Source: Kosakonia sacchari SP1 (GTDB lineage: Bacteria > Pseudomonadota > Gammaproteobacteria > Enterobacterales > Enterobacteriaceae). Taken from it: a stretch of DNA of 64,000 nucleotides. A program made the translations under genes and the position numbers. Positions 1 through 11,971 of the stretch are shown piece by piece; the first letter of the stretch is position 1, and each line of letters begins with the position of its first letter. The stretch lies in contig NZ_CP007215.2 in assembly GCF_000300455.3 (NCBI RefSeq), positions 2,852,001 to 2,916,000 of the forward strand, written 5' to 3'. The notes below the pieces were generated by a model. The model was not told the DNA's origin. It made no database searches and saw only the letters and a program-made list of their open reading frames with translations.

Positions 1-252
1 GACGGTCCGACATTGCCAGCAGGCGTTGAACGCGTCGAGGAGCCGGGCTGGTTGTGGCCACGTAATCCGCCGATTCGCGAGCGCAAATCGATTCCGACAG
101 CCTGGCTGAAAATCACCCTGTATGAGGGACGTAACCGACAGGTGCGGCGCATGACTGCGCATGTTGGCTTCCCTACCCTGCGCCTCATCCGCTACGCTAT
201 GGGAAACTACACGCTGGATAATCTCGCTACAGGCGAATGGCGTGACGCTTAA
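1..252 (+). CDS. rluE: 23S rRNA pseudouridine synthase RluE, 3' part
   Basis: C-terminal 83 codons of a RsuA/RluB/E/F-type pseudouridine synthase; the 5' part lies outside the window. The reading frame is open from the first base and ends in TAA. The segment carries the conserved C-terminal block of the family ([11 protein letters not shown], then [10 protein letters not shown]). RluE isomerises a uridine in the peptidyl-transferase region of 23S rRNA (U2457 in E. coli). Identity as RluE rather than RluB/F rests on similarity and on nudJ-mnmA following directly, as in E. coli. Confidence 0.9.
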   Translation, partial: DGPTLPAGVERVEEPGWLWPRNPPIRERKSIPTAWLKITLYEGRNRQVRRMTAHVGFPTLRLIRYAMGNYTLDNLATGEWRDA

Positions 253-263
253 TCAGGGAGGCT

Positions 264-1887
<1,624 letters not shown>

Positions 1888-1960
1888 AAGACCTTTTGCA
1901 CAACCGGACTGGCCAACGCCCGCAGCAACGATGTGTTGACGGGCAGATAAAGGAGTGAGT

Positions 1961-2590
1961 GTGGCGAAGAACTATTACGATATTACCCTGGCGCTGGCGG
2001 GAATTTGCCAGTCGGCTCGTCTGGTGCAGCAACTGGCGCACCAGGGACACTGTGACGCTGACGCGCTGCATGTCTCGTTAAATAGCGTAATCGACCTGAA
2101 TCCAGACTCCACCTTAGGCGTCTTTGGCGGCAGCGAAACCAACCTGCGCACCGGGCTGGAAACGCTGCTCGGCGTGCTGAACGCCAGCAACCGCCAGGGT
2201 CTCAACGGTGAGCTGACCCGCTACACGCTCAGTATGATGGTGCTGGAGCGTAAGCTCGCTGCCAGCAAAGGCGCGATGGAGACGCTCGGTAACCGCATTG
2301 CTGGCTTACAACGCCAGCTTGAGCATTTTGACCTGCAGTCAGAAACCCTGCTTAGCGCGATGGCCGCCATCTATGTCGACGTTATCAGCCCGCTGGGACC
2401 GCGTATTCAGGTCACCGGCTCGCCTGCCGTGCTGCAAAGCCCGCAGGTGCAGGCGAAAGTCCGCGCCACCTTGCTGGCCGGTATCCGCGCTGCGGTGCTG
2501 TGGCACCAGGTTGGCGGCGGTCGTCTACAGTTAATGTTTTCCCGAAATCGCCTGTCGACGCAGGCCAAACACATTCTCGCTCATTGTTAA
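1961..2590 (+). CDS. hflD: HflD, lysogenization regulator homologue
   Basis: 209-residue helical, peripheral inner-membrane protein. In E. coli HflD binds phage lambda CII and lowers lysogeny; its cellular role is unclear. The sequence follows E. coli HflD throughout ([19 protein letters not shown] near the start, [20 protein letters not shown] near the end) but stops four residues earlier. Start chosen: GTG 1961, five bases after AAGGAG and matching the E. coli N-terminus; an in-frame GTG at 1955 overlaps that ribosome-binding site and is less likely. The gap to purB is 19 bp, which suggests an operon. Confidence 0.93.
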   Translation: MAKNYYDITLALAGICQSARLVQQLAHQGHCDADALHVSLNSVIDLNPDSTLGVFGGSETNLRTGLETLLGVLNASNRQGLNGELTRYTLSMMVLERKLAASKGAMETLGNRIAGLQRQLEHFDLQSETLLSAMAAIYVDVISPLGPRIQVTGSPAVLQSPQVQAKVRATLLAGIRAAVLWHQVGGGRLQLMFSRNRLSTQAKHILAHC

Positions 2591-2606
2591 CCTCCCGGAG
2601 TTGTGA

Positions 2607-3980
<1,374 letters not shown>

Positions 3981-4000
3981 TCCCCCGCCGTTGCTGTTAG

Positions 4001-4034
4001 CCCTCTTTCCGCCGCGAAAGAGGGTTTCTTTCTC
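4001..4034 (+). terminator. Intrinsic terminator after purB
   Basis: Eight-base stem CCCTCTTT/AAAGAGGG with an 8-nt loop, followed by TTTCTTTCT. It ends the hflD-purB transcription unit just before the phoP promoter. Confidence 0.85.
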
Positions 4035-4038
4035 CCCC

Positions 4039-4073
4039 GGTTTAAGAAATGTTTATCCCCTGCGCACCACAAT
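4039..4073 (+). promoter_or_regulatory. PhoP-activated promoter with PhoP box
   Basis: GGTTTA-N5-TGTTTA (4039-4055) is a perfect PhoP box of the form (T/G)GTTTA-N5-(T/G)GTTTA. It is followed 12 bp later by CACAAT (4068-4073), in the position of the -10 element of PhoP-activated promoters. This indicates positive autoregulation of phoPQ, as in E. coli and Salmonella. Confidence 0.85.
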
Positions 4074-4118
4074 CAGCGTTAAACTATTTATATCAAAAAT
4101 ATATGGAGAGTTCTGACG

Positions 4119-4793
4119 ATGCGCGTACTCGTTGTGGAAGATAATGCTCTGTTGCGTCACCATTTAAAGGTTCAGTTGCAGGAGTTAGGACATCAGGTCG
4201 ACGCCGCAGAAGATGCAAAGGAAGCGGATTACTTTCTTAACGAACACCTGCCGGACATCGCCATTGTCGATCTCGGCTTGCCGGATGAAGATGGTCTGTC
4301 GCTGATCCGCCGCTGGCGCAGCCATGACGTCACGCTGCCGGTACTGGTGCTTACCGCACGCGAAGGCTGGCAGGACAAAGTGGAAGTGTTGAGTGCCGGT
4401 GCAGATGACTACGTCACCAAACCGTTCCACATTGAAGAAGTGGTCGCGCGTATCCAGGCGCTGATGCGCCGCAACAGCGGCCTCGCATCTCAGTTGATCT
4501 CCATGCCGCCGTTCCAGGTCGATCTCTCCCGCCGTGAACTCTCCATTAATGACGACGTGGTAAAACTCACCGCTTTCGAATACACCATTATGGAAACGCT
4601 TATCCGCAACAGTGGCAAAGTGGTCAGCAAAGATTCGCTGATGCTACAGCTTTACCCCGACGCCGAGCTGCGTGAAAGCCACACCATCGACGTATTAATG
4701 GGGCGGTTACGTAAGAAGATCCAGACGCTCTATCCTGACGACGTTATCACCACCGTGCGCGGCCAGGGCTACCTGTTCGAACTGCCGAAATGA
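4119..4793 (+). CDS. phoP: Response regulator PhoP
   Basis: 224-residue OmpR/PhoB-type transcription factor controlling Mg2+ homeostasis, lipid A modification and acid/antimicrobial-peptide resistance. The receiver domain (about 1-120) has phospho-acceptor D51 in [13 protein letters not shown]79-region TARE and the conserved lysine in VTKPFHIEE. The winged-helix domain follows ([25 protein letters not shown]). The C-terminus is one residue longer than E. coli. It is preceded by an autoregulatory PhoP box and overlaps phoQ by four bases (ATGA). Confidence 0.98.
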   Translation: MRVLVVEDNALLRHHLKVQLQELGHQVDAAEDAKEADYFLNEHLPDIAIVDLGLPDEDGLSLIRRWRSHDVTLPVLVLTAREGWQDKVEVLSAGADDYVTKPFHIEEVVARIQALMRRNSGLASQLISMPPFQVDLSRRELSINDDVVKLTAFEYTIMETLIRNSGKVVSKDSLMLQLYPDAELRESHTIDVLMGRLRKKIQTLYPDDVITTVRGQGYLFELPK

Positions 4794-6253
4794 GACGGCT
4801 GCTGCGGCATTTTCTGCCGCTTTCTCTGCGGGTTCGTTTTTTACTCGCCACGGCCGCCGTCGTGATGGTGCTTTCTCTGGCCTACGGTATGGTGGCGCTG
4901 GTGGGTTATAGCGTCAGCTTCGACAAAACGACCTTTCGCCTGCTGCGTGGCGAAAGCAACCTGTTTTATACCCTGGCGCACTGGGATAACCATAGACTCA
5001 GTGTGGATCTGCCTGACACCCTCAATTTGCAAAGCCCGACGGTGGCGCTGATTTACGATCAGCAGGGTAATCTTATCTGGTCGCAGAAAGACGTACCGTG
5101 GCTGCAAAATCTCATTGAGCCGGACTGGCTTACCGCTAACGGCTTTCATGAGATAGAAGCCGATGTCGATAACAGTAGTACGCTGATTGATGACGACCAC
5201 TCGGTTGCCCAGAAGCTGAAAGAGATCCGCGATGATGACAGCAGCTCCGAGATGACGCACTCGGTCGCAGTGAATATCTACCCGGCAACGGCGCACATGC
5301 CGCAGTTAACCATTGTGGTGGTCGATACCATCCCCATTGAGCTTAAACGCTCTTATATGGTGTGGAGCTGGTTCGTTTACGTGCTCGCCGCCAACCTGCT
5401 GTTAGTCGTGCCGTTGTTGTGGCTGGCGGCGTGGTGGAGCTTGCGGCCCATTGAAGATCTGGCGCGCGAAGTGCGCGAGCTGGAAGAGCACCATCGTGAG
5501 CAGCTCAATCCGGAAACCACCCGCGAACTCACCAGCCTGGTGAGCAACCTCAACCGGTTGTTAAAAAGCGAACGCGAACGGTACGACAAATACCGCACCA
5601 CTCTCACCGATCTGACTCACAGCCTGAAAACGCCGTTAGCGGTGCTGCAAAGTACCCTGCGATCGCTGCGCGGCGAGAAAATGACCGTCAGCGACGCTGA
5701 ACCGGTGATGCTGGAGCAAATCAGCCGGATATCCCAGCAAATTGGTTACTACCTGCACCGGGCAACCATGCGCGGTTCCAGTGGTTTGCTCAGCCGGGAA
5801 CTGCACCCGGTCGCTCCCTTGCTCGACAGCCTCACCTCAGCGCTGAATAAAGTTTATCAGCGCAAAGGCGTCAATATTACGCTCGATATTTCACCGGAAA
5901 TCAGTTTCGTCGGTGAGAAAAACGACTTTATGGAAGTGATGGGTAACGTGCTGGATAACGCCTGCAAATACTGCCTGGAGTTTGTCGAAGTCTCTGCCCG
6001 GCAAAGCGATGATACGCTGCATATTCTGGTGGAAGATGACGGGCCGGGAATTCCTGCGGCGAAACGTGAGATGGTGTTTGATCGCGGGCAGCGCGCCGAC
6101 ACGTTACGCCCCGGCCAGGGGGTTGGGCTTGCTGTGGCGCGAGAAATTGTTGATCAGTACGAAGGGCAGATCCTGACCGATGAAAGCCTGCTCGGTGGTG
6201 CGAAAATGGAAGTTATTTTTGGCCGTCAGCAGACGATGGCGGGCAATGATTAA
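4790..6253 (+). CDS. phoQ: Sensor histidine kinase PhoQ
   Basis: 487-residue inner-membrane kinase/phosphatase of PhoP. Segments: TM1 about residues 15-38, periplasmic PAS-like sensor to about 190, TM2 about 193-214 ([16 protein letters not shown]), HAMP, DHp with H277 in [16 protein letters not shown], and an ATPase domain with N (VLDNACKY), DDGPGIP and GQGVGLAVA boxes. The membrane-facing acidic cluster at 148-154 reads DDDSSSE, whereas E. coli has EDDDDAE (recalled), so two of six acidic residues are missing; this could alter Mg2+ or peptide sensing. It is translationally coupled to phoP. Confidence 0.98.
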   Translation: MRRLLRHFLPLSLRVRFLLATAAVVMVLSLAYGMVALVGYSVSFDKTTFRLLRGESNLFYTLAHWDNHRLSVDLPDTLNLQSPTVALIYDQQGNLIWSQKDVPWLQNLIEPDWLTANGFHEIEADVDNSSTLIDDDHSVAQKLKEIRDDDSSSEMTHSVAVNIYPATAHMPQLTIVVVDTIPIELKRSYMVWSWFVYVLAANLLLVVPLLWLAAWWSLRPIEDLAREVRELEEHHREQLNPETTRELTSLVSNLNRLLKSERERYDKYRTTLTDLTHSLKTPLAVLQSTLRSLRGEKMTVSDAEPVMLEQISRISQQIGYYLHRATMRGSSGLLSRELHPVAPLLDSLTSALNKVYQRKGVNITLDISPEISFVGEKNDFMEVMGNVLDNACKYCLEFVEVSARQSDDTLHILVEDDGPGIPAAKREMVFDRGQRADTLRPGQGVGLAVAREIVDQYEGQILTDESLLGGAKMEVIFGRQQTMAGND

Positions 6254-6286
6254 TCCTTCACCGTCACAGCGCGGGCAAAAAGAACA

Positions 6287-6316
6287 AAAAGGAGCCATAT
6301 GGCTCCTTTTTACTTT
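6287..6316 (+). terminator. Intrinsic terminator after phoQ
   Basis: Perfect palindrome AAAAGGAGCCAT/ATGGCTCCTTTT followed by TTACTTTT. It ends the phoPQ message and lies about 90 bp before roxA. Confidence 0.85.
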
Positions 6317-6402
6317 TATGTCACATCGTTACGCAGACAAAATGACATATCAGCATTACTATGATCCTTTATTCAGCCACTGATTATTTGCCGGAAACGC
6401 AT

Positions 6403-7524
6403 ATGGAATATCACGTAGAGATAAACTGGCCAGACTTTATTCAACGCTACTGGCAAAAACGCCCGGTGGTGCTGAAGCGTGGCATTAAGAATTTCGTCGA
6501 CCCGATAAGCCCCGATGAGCTGGCAGGGCTGGCAATGGAAAATGAAGTAGACAGCCGGCTGGTTAGCCACCTTGATGGCAAATGGCAGGTCGGGCACGGT
6601 CCTTTTGAAAGTTACGATCACCTCGGCGAGAACAACTGGTCACTGCTGGTGCAGGCGGTGAACCACTGGCATCAGCCGGCCGCAGCGCTGATGCGCCCAT
6701 TCCGCGTTTTGCCCGACTGGCGCACCGACGATCTAATGATCTCATTCTCAGTGCCCGGCGGCGGGGTTGGTCCGCATCTCGATCAGTATGATGTGTTTAT
6801 TATTCAGGGAACCGGCCGTCGCCGCTGGCGCGTCGGCGATAAAACGCCGCTCAAGCAGCACTGTCCGCACCCGGATCTGCTTCAGGTCGATCCGTTCGAA
6901 GCCATTATTGATGAAGAGATGGAGCCGGGCGATATCCTCTATATTCCGCCAGGATTCCCGCACGAAGGCTATTCGCTGGAAAATTCATTGAACTACTCGG
7001 TGGGCTTTCGCGCGCCAAGCGGTCGCGAGCTAATCAGTGGTTTCGCCGATTATGTTCTGCAACGTGAGCTCGGCAGCCAGCGTTACAGCGATCCAGACGT
7101 ACAGTTGCGCGACCATCCGGCGGATATTTTGCCGCACGAACTGGATAAACTGCGCGGAATGATGCTGGAGCTGATTAATCAACCGGAGCAGTTCAGGGAG
7201 TGGATGGGCGAATTTATCTCCCAGTCACGCCACGAACTGGATGTCGCGCCGCCAGAGCCGCCTTATCAACCGGATGAGATTTACGATGCGCTGCAACAAG
7301 GCGACAAACTGGTGCGCCTTGGCGGCTTGCGCGTATTGCGCATCGGTGAAGATGTGTTCGCCAACGGCGAGCGGATCAACTCCCCGCACCGCCCGGCGCA
7401 GGAGGCACTCGCCAGCCATATCGTGCTGACGGGAGAGCTGCTCGGCGATGCGCTGGAAGATCCCTCGTTCCTCGCCATGCTGGCGGCGCTGGTTAACAGC
7501 GGTTACTGGTTCTTTGAAGATTAA
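6403..7524 (+). CDS. roxA: 50S ribosomal protein L16 arginine 3-hydroxylase RoxA (YcfD)
   Basis: 373-residue JmjC-type Fe(II)/2-oxoglutarate oxygenase that hydroxylates an arginine of ribosomal protein L16. The iron ligands are visible as H125 and D127 (GPHLDQYD) and H187 (GFPHEG). Start ATG 6403 gives MEYHVEINWPDFIQRYWQ and the E. coli length; an in-frame ATG 42 bases upstream would add an unconserved extension. It stands alone between the phoQ terminator and a repeat-like hairpin, convergent with pepT. Confidence 0.95.
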   Translation: MEYHVEINWPDFIQRYWQKRPVVLKRGIKNFVDPISPDELAGLAMENEVDSRLVSHLDGKWQVGHGPFESYDHLGENNWSLLVQAVNHWHQPAAALMRPFRVLPDWRTDDLMISFSVPGGGVGPHLDQYDVFIIQGTGRRRWRVGDKTPLKQHCPHPDLLQVDPFEAIIDEEMEPGDILYIPPGFPHEGYSLENSLNYSVGFRAPSGRELISGFADYVLQRELGSQRYSDPDVQLRDHPADILPHELDKLRGMMLELINQPEQFREWMGEFISQSRHELDVAPPEPPYQPDEIYDALQQGDKLVRLGGLRVLRIGEDVFANGERINSPHRPAQEALASHIVLTGELLGDALEDPSFLAMLAALVNSGYWFFED

Positions 7525-7532
7525 TGCCTGAG

Positions 7533-7562
7533 ATTGCCCGGCGGCGTTTGCTACCGGGCAAT
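7533..7562. repeat. REP-like GC-rich hairpin between convergent genes
   Basis: ATTGCCCGG and CCGGGCAAT form a perfect 9-bp stem around a 12-nt loop, between the roxA stop and the pepT stop. The TGCCCGGCGGCG...CCGGGCA layout resembles the short palindromic (REP-type) elements common between genes in Enterobacter/Klebsiella relatives. It may also act as a bidirectional 3'-end stabiliser. No second copy is seen in this window, so repeat status is inferred. Confidence 0.5.
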
Positions 7563-7572
7563 GAGAGAAGGT

Positions 7573-8799
7573 TTACTCAGCTTTGGCGGTCAGTTCGGCG
7601 ATGCGTACAATCACCTGCACCGCTTTCTCCATACCTTCCAGCGTTACAAACTCATGTTTGCCGTGGTAGTTATAGCCGCCGGTAAACAGGTTCGGACAGG
7701 GTAATCCCATAAACGACAGCTGCGCCCCATCAGTGCCGCCGCGGATCGGTTTCAGATCCGGCTCAATATCGCAGTCGCGCATGGCCTGTTGCGCCACGTC
7801 CAGAATGTGCGGAAACTCGACCACTTTCTCGTGCATATTGTAGTAGCTGTCTTCAATCACCAGTTCGATATAGCAGTCCGGATGCAGACCCTTGCCAACT
7901 TTTTTGGCGATCTCCATCATCTTACGTTTACGCGCTTCGAAGTTTTTGCGGTCAAAATCGCGGATGATGTAGTGCATGTCGGCGCGATCAACCGTGCCTT
8001 TAATGCTGGTGAGATGATAGAAACCTTCGTAGCCCTCGGTCTGTTCCGGGCTCTCCTCTTCCGGCACCAGCGCGTGAATTTTGCTGGCGAGCGTCAAGGC
8101 GTTAACCATCACCCCTTTCGCCGTGCCGGGATGCACGTTATTGCCAACAATTTTTATGTTCACCGACGCCGCGTTGAAGTTCTCAAACTCCAGTTCGCCC
8201 ACCCCGCCGCCATCAACGGTATAGGCCCATTTCGCGCCGAATTTCTCGACGTCAAAATGCTTCGCCCCTTTGCCCACTTCTTCATCCGGCGTGAAGGCGA
8301 CACAAATGTCGCCATGCGGAATATTTTTCTTTTTCAGCACCGCCAGCGCGGTCATGATTTCGGCGACGCCGGCTTTGTCGTCCGCGCCAAGCAGCGTTTT
8401 GCCGTCGGTGGTGATCAACGTCTGGCCCAGCATCTGGTGCAGCACCGGGAACATCACCGGCGAGAGGATCTCATCGCCAATGCCCAGCGCAATATCGCCG
8501 CCGCGATAGTTTTCAACGATTTGCGGGTTAACATTCTTGCCGCTGTAATCCGGCGAGGTGTCGACATGAGAAATAAAACCGATGGCCGGAACTGGCGTTT
8601 GCACATTCGACGGCAGTTTCGCCATCACCGTGCCTTTATCGCTTAATGTCACATTTTCCAGCCCCATCTCTTCCAGTTGGTTCTGAAGTAAACGCAGGAG
8701 CTTCCATTGGCCGTCTGTGCTCGGCACCTGGCGGACGCCGGGCTTTGATTGAGTATCCAGAGAAACGTACTGCAAAAAACGCTCTAATAATTTGTCCAT
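7573..8799 (-). CDS. pepT: Peptidase T (tripeptidase)
   Basis: 408-residue cytoplasmic zinc aminotripeptidase of the M20 family, releasing the N-terminal residue of tripeptides. Family metal-ligand blocks are present: SHVDTSPD (His and Asp), LGADDKAG (bridging Asp), TPDEEVGKG (catalytic and ligand Glu), TVDGG and, near the end, NYHGKHEF (His). Length equals E. coli PepT. It is monocistronic and divergent from potABCD across a 290-bp spacer. E. coli pepT is anaerobically induced by FNR; I found no clear FNR site here. Confidence 0.97.
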   Translation of the reverse strand: MDKLLERFLQYVSLDTQSKPGVRQVPSTDGQWKLLRLLQNQLEEMGLENVTLSDKGTVMAKLPSNVQTPVPAIGFISHVDTSPDYSGKNVNPQIVENYRGGDIALGIGDEILSPVMFPVLHQMLGQTLITTDGKTLLGADDKAGVAEIMTALAVLKKKNIPHGDICVAFTPDEEVGKGAKHFDVEKFGAKWAYTVDGGGVGELEFENFNAASVNIKIVGNNVHPGTAKGVMVNALTLASKIHALVPEEESPEQTEGYEGFYHLTSIKGTVDRADMHYIIRDFDRKNFEARKRKMMEIAKKVGKGLHPDCYIELVIEDSYYNMHEKVVEFPHILDVAQQAMRDCDIEPDLKPIRGGTDGAQLSFMGLPCPNLFTGGYNYHGKHEFVTLEGMEKAVQVIVRIAELTAKAE

Positions 8800-8963
8800 G
8801 AAGCCCCCCTACAAAATGTCACAACATTATCAGTAAGCGCGAAAAGACAAATATTGCGTCAGGTCACTTTTACCCCGTAAACGGCAATATTTTCAAAATT
8901 GCGCGCGGCGTAGTCAGTATTGTTGAGAACATGTGGTGTTGCGCGGACAAAAGAGAACAACAA

Positions 8964-8992
8964 TTGGCGATTTCATGGGTTTGCCGTAGAAT
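8964..8992 (+). promoter_or_regulatory. Sigma-70 promoter candidate for potABCD
   Basis: TTGGCG and TAGAAT separated by exactly 17 bp lie about 100 bp upstream of the potA start codon. They are the best -35/-10 pair in the pepT-potA spacer. No activator site was recognised. Confidence 0.6.
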
Positions 8993-9089
8993 GCCAGCCC
9001 TTAAATCGTGCACAACCCTGAAGGTGGTTCATCACAAACCCCGCATCGGATATCACTTTTGATGCGCAAACACGGGACAGAGTAAATAA

Positions 9090-10208
9090 TTGAACACACA
9101 ATCGCGTTCGCGTTCACCGCTGGTGCAACTGGCCGGTATTCGCAAAAGCTTTGATGGCAAAAATGTCATTTCTGATTTTAATCTCACCATCAATAACGGC
9201 GAATTTCTGACGCTGCTTGGCCCTTCTGGCTGCGGTAAAACCACGGTTCTGCGCCTGATCGCCGGGCTGGAAAGCGTTGATGTCGGCCATATTCATCTTG
9301 ATGCCCAGGATATCACCCACGTTCCGGCAGAACATCGCCATGTGAATACCGTTTTTCAAAGTTACGCCCTCTTCCCGCATATGACCGTGTTCGAGAACGT
9401 GGCATTTGGCCTGCGGATGCAAAAAACCCCGGCGCAAGAAATTACCCCGCGCGTCACCGAAGCGCTGCGCATGGTGCAGCTTGATGCTTTCGCCCAGCGT
9501 AAACCACACCAGCTTTCTGGCGGCCAGCAACAGCGTGTCGCCATTGCCCGCGCGGTGGTGAATAAACCGCGCTTACTGCTGCTGGATGAGTCCCTCTCCG
9601 CGCTCGATTATAAGCTGCGCAAGCAGATGCAGAACGAACTGAAAGCGTTGCAGCGTAAACTCGGTATTACTTTTGTCTTTGTAACCCACGATCAGGAAGA
9701 AGCGCTGACCATGTCGGATCGTATCGTGGTGATGCGCGACGGGCGCATCGAGCAGGACGGCACGCCGCGCGAAATTTATGAAGAGCCGAAAAACCTGTTT
9801 GTCGCCAGCTTTATTGGCGAAATCAATATCTTCAGCGCCACGGTAATTGAGCGTATGGACGACAGCCGTGTGCGGGCAAATGTCGAAGGCCGCGAGTGCA
9901 ATATCTATGTCAACTTCGCGGTGGAAAAAGGTCAGCAGTTGAACGTGCTGCTGCGCCCGGAAGATCTGCGCGTCGAAGAGATCCATGATATTGCCGAAGC
10001 CGAAGGGCTAATTGGCTATGTGCGCGAACGTAACTATAAAGGGATGACGCTGGAATCGATGGTCGAGCTGGAAAACGGCAAGATGGTGATGGTCAGCGAG
10101 TTCTTTAATGAAGACGATCCGGATTTTGACCATTCGCTGGACCAGAAAATGGCCATCAACTGGGTAGAGAGTTGGGAGGTCGTACTGGCTGATGAAGAGT
10201 ACAAGTAA
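9090..10208 (+). CDS. potA: Spermidine/putrescine ABC transporter ATPase PotA
   Basis: 372-residue ATPase of the polyamine-preferential importer PotABCD. Walker [11 protein letters not shown]-loop [10 protein letters not shown], signature [14 protein letters not shown], Walker B LLLLDE and H-loop [12 protein letters not shown] are intact; a C-terminal regulatory/TOBE region follows. The start is TTG: an in-frame TAA ends immediately before it, no ATG lies upstream, and the next in-frame candidates would cut into the ATPase fold. Only a weak GGGAC-type ribosome-binding site precedes it. The N-terminus is six residues shorter than E. coli PotA (378). It overlaps potB by 17 bases. Confidence 0.95.
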   Translation: MNTQSRSRSPLVQLAGIRKSFDGKNVISDFNLTINNGEFLTLLGPSGCGKTTVLRLIAGLESVDVGHIHLDAQDITHVPAEHRHVNTVFQSYALFPHMTVFENVAFGLRMQKTPAQEITPRVTEALRMVQLDAFAQRKPHQLSGGQQQRVAIARAVVNKPRLLLLDESLSALDYKLRKQMQNELKALQRKLGITFVFVTHDQEEALTMSDRIVVMRDGRIEQDGTPREIYEEPKNLFVASFIGEINIFSATVIERMDDSRVRANVEGRECNIYVNFAVEKGQQLNVLLRPEDLRVEEIHDIAEAEGLIGYVRERNYKGMTLESMVELENGKMVMVSEFFNEDDPDFDHSLDQKMAINWVESWEVVLADEEYK

Positions 10209-11049
10209 ATTCCAGAATGGCGTGATCGCGACCATCGTCGGTTGGCTTGTACTGTTTGTTTTTCTACCCAACCTGATGATTATCGCCACCAGCTTTTTGA
10301 CCCGCGACGACGCAAACTTCGTCAAACTGGTCTTCACGCTGGATAACTACACCAGGCTGCTCGATCCGCTCTATTTCGACGTGCTGCTGCACTCGCTCAA
10401 CATGGCGTTTATCGCCACGCTGGCGTGTCTGGCGCTGGGCTACCCGTTTGCCTGGTTTCTGGCGAAACTGCCCGCAAAGGCGCGCCCGTTACTGCTGTTT
10501 TTGCTGATTGTCCCTTTCTGGACTAACTCGCTGATCCGCATCTATGGGCTGAAAATTTTCCTCAGCACCAAAGGGTATCTTAACGAGTTCCTGCTGTGGC
10601 TGGGCGTTATCGATACGCCGCTGCGCATTATGTTTACCCCCGGCGCGGTGATTATCGGGCTGGTCTACATTCTGCTGCCGTTTATGGTGATGCCGCTCTA
10701 CTCCAGTATCGAAAAGCTCGAGAAACCGCTGCTGGAAGCAGCAAAAGACTTGGGTGCCAACAAGCTACAAACCTTTATACGCATCATTATTCCGCTGACG
10801 ATGCCGGGGATTGTCGCCGGTTGTTTGCTGGTGATGCTTCCAGCGATGGGGCTGTTCTACGTCTCGGATTTGATGGGCGGCGCAAAAAACCTGCTGGTCG
10901 GCAACGTGATTAAGAGCCAGTTTCTGAACATCCGCGACTGGCCGTTTGGGTCGGCAACCAGCATCACGCTGACCATCGTGATGGGGCTGATGCTGCTGGT
11001 TTACTGGCGCGCCGCGCGATTGCTGAATAAGAAGGTGGAGCTCGAATGA
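10192..11049 (+). CDS. potB: Spermidine/putrescine permease PotB
   Basis: 285-residue inner-membrane permease subunit forming the channel with PotC. Several hydrophobic helices begin with [19 protein letters not shown]. The cytoplasmic coupling (EAA) loop that docks on PotA is seen as [20 protein letters not shown]. Start ATG lies inside the end of potA (MKSTSKFQN), as in E. coli. Translational coupling to potC through a 4-base overlap. Confidence 0.96.
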   Translation: MKSTSKFQNGVIATIVGWLVLFVFLPNLMIIATSFLTRDDANFVKLVFTLDNYTRLLDPLYFDVLLHSLNMAFIATLACLALGYPFAWFLAKLPAKARPLLLFLLIVPFWTNSLIRIYGLKIFLSTKGYLNEFLLWLGVIDTPLRIMFTPGAVIIGLVYILLPFMVMPLYSSIEKLEKPLLEAAKDLGANKLQTFIRIIIPLTMPGIVAGCLLVMLPAMGLFYVSDLMGGAKNLLVGNVIKSQFLNIRDWPFGSATSITLTIVMGLMLLVYWRAARLLNKKVELE

Positions 11050-11843
11050 TCGGTCGACTGCTGCGCGGCGGTTTTATGACCGCCATTTACGCTTACCTTT
11101 ATATCCCGATCATTATTTTGATCGTCAATTCCTTTAACAGCTCACGCTTTGGCATCAACTGGCAGGGCTTTTCCACCCAGTGGTACAGCCTGTTGATGAA
11201 TAACGACAGCCTGCTGCAGGCGGCGCAGCACTCGCTGACGATGGCGGTGCTGTCGGCAACGTTCGCGACGCTGATTGGCTCGCTGACCGCCGTGGCGCTT
11301 TACCGCTACCGTTTTCGCGGCAAACCGTTTGTTAGCGGCATGCTGTTTGTGGTGATGATGTCGCCGGATATCGTGATGGCAATTTCGCTGCTGGTGCTGT
11401 TTATGCTGCTCGGCGTGCAGCTGGGTTTCTGGTCGCTGCTGTTTTCACATATCACCTTCTGCCTGCCGTTTGTGGTGGTCACGGTGTTCTCACGGCTGAA
11501 AGGGTTTGATGTGCGGATGCTGGAAGCGGCCAAAGATCTGGGTGCCAGTGAGATGACTATCTTGCGCAAAATCATCCTGCCGCTGGCGATGCCCGCTGTC
11601 GCCGCTGGCTGGCTGTTGAGCTTTACCCTGTCGATGGATGACGTCGTGGTTTCCTCTTTCGTCACCGGACCGGGATATGAAATTCTGCCATTGAAGATTT
11701 ACTCGATGGTCAAAGTCGGCGTATCGCCGGAAGTGAACGCGCTGGCGACAATCCTGCTGGTGCTGTCGCTGGTGCTGGTGATTGCCAGCCAGTTGATTGC
11801 GCGTGATACGACGAAAACAAAAAGCCTGCCTCGCAAGGCGTAA
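11046..11843 (+). CDS. potC: Spermidine/putrescine permease PotC
   Basis: 265-residue permease partner of PotB. The EAA coupling loop is [20 protein letters not shown], followed by the FTLSMDDVVVSSFVTGPG block typical of PotC. About six transmembrane helices are predicted by hydrophobicity. It overlaps potB by four bases. In E. coli the next gene, potD, also overlaps; here a 128-bp spacer intervenes. Confidence 0.96.
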   Translation: MIGRLLRGGFMTAIYAYLYIPIIILIVNSFNSSRFGINWQGFSTQWYSLLMNNDSLLQAAQHSLTMAVLSATFATLIGSLTAVALYRYRFRGKPFVSGMLFVVMMSPDIVMAISLLVLFMLLGVQLGFWSLLFSHITFCLPFVVVTVFSRLKGFDVRMLEAAKDLGASEMTILRKIILPLAMPAVAAGWLLSFTLSMDDVVVSSFVTGPGYEILPLKIYSMVKVGVSPEVNALATILLVLSLVLVIASQLIARDTTKTKSLPRKA

Positions 11844-11934
11844 TGGATGCAGCCAGATCGGGGCGGGTAGCGCACAGACGCCGCAGTACGTGAGGCGTTC
11901 GGGCACTGTCCAGACCCGGAATGGCAAATAAAAT

Positions 11935-11951
11935 AGCCTGCAAGACAGGCT
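11935..11951 (+). other. Small hairpin in the potC-potD spacer
   Basis: AGCCTG-CAAGA-CAGGCT forms a 6-bp stem about 20 bases before the potD start, in a 128-bp spacer. It lacks a U-tract, so it is more likely a processing or stabilising element than a terminator. A TAAAAT immediately before it could serve as a -10 element for a separate potD promoter, but no good -35 is seen. Confidence 0.3.
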
Positions 11952-11971
11952 CTAACTCAGGGGACGTTTGA

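Noticed and set aside
7789-8646. 285-codon frame antisense to pepT
   Set aside because: His/Arg-rich shadow of a conserved peptidase gene, with no ribosome-binding site.
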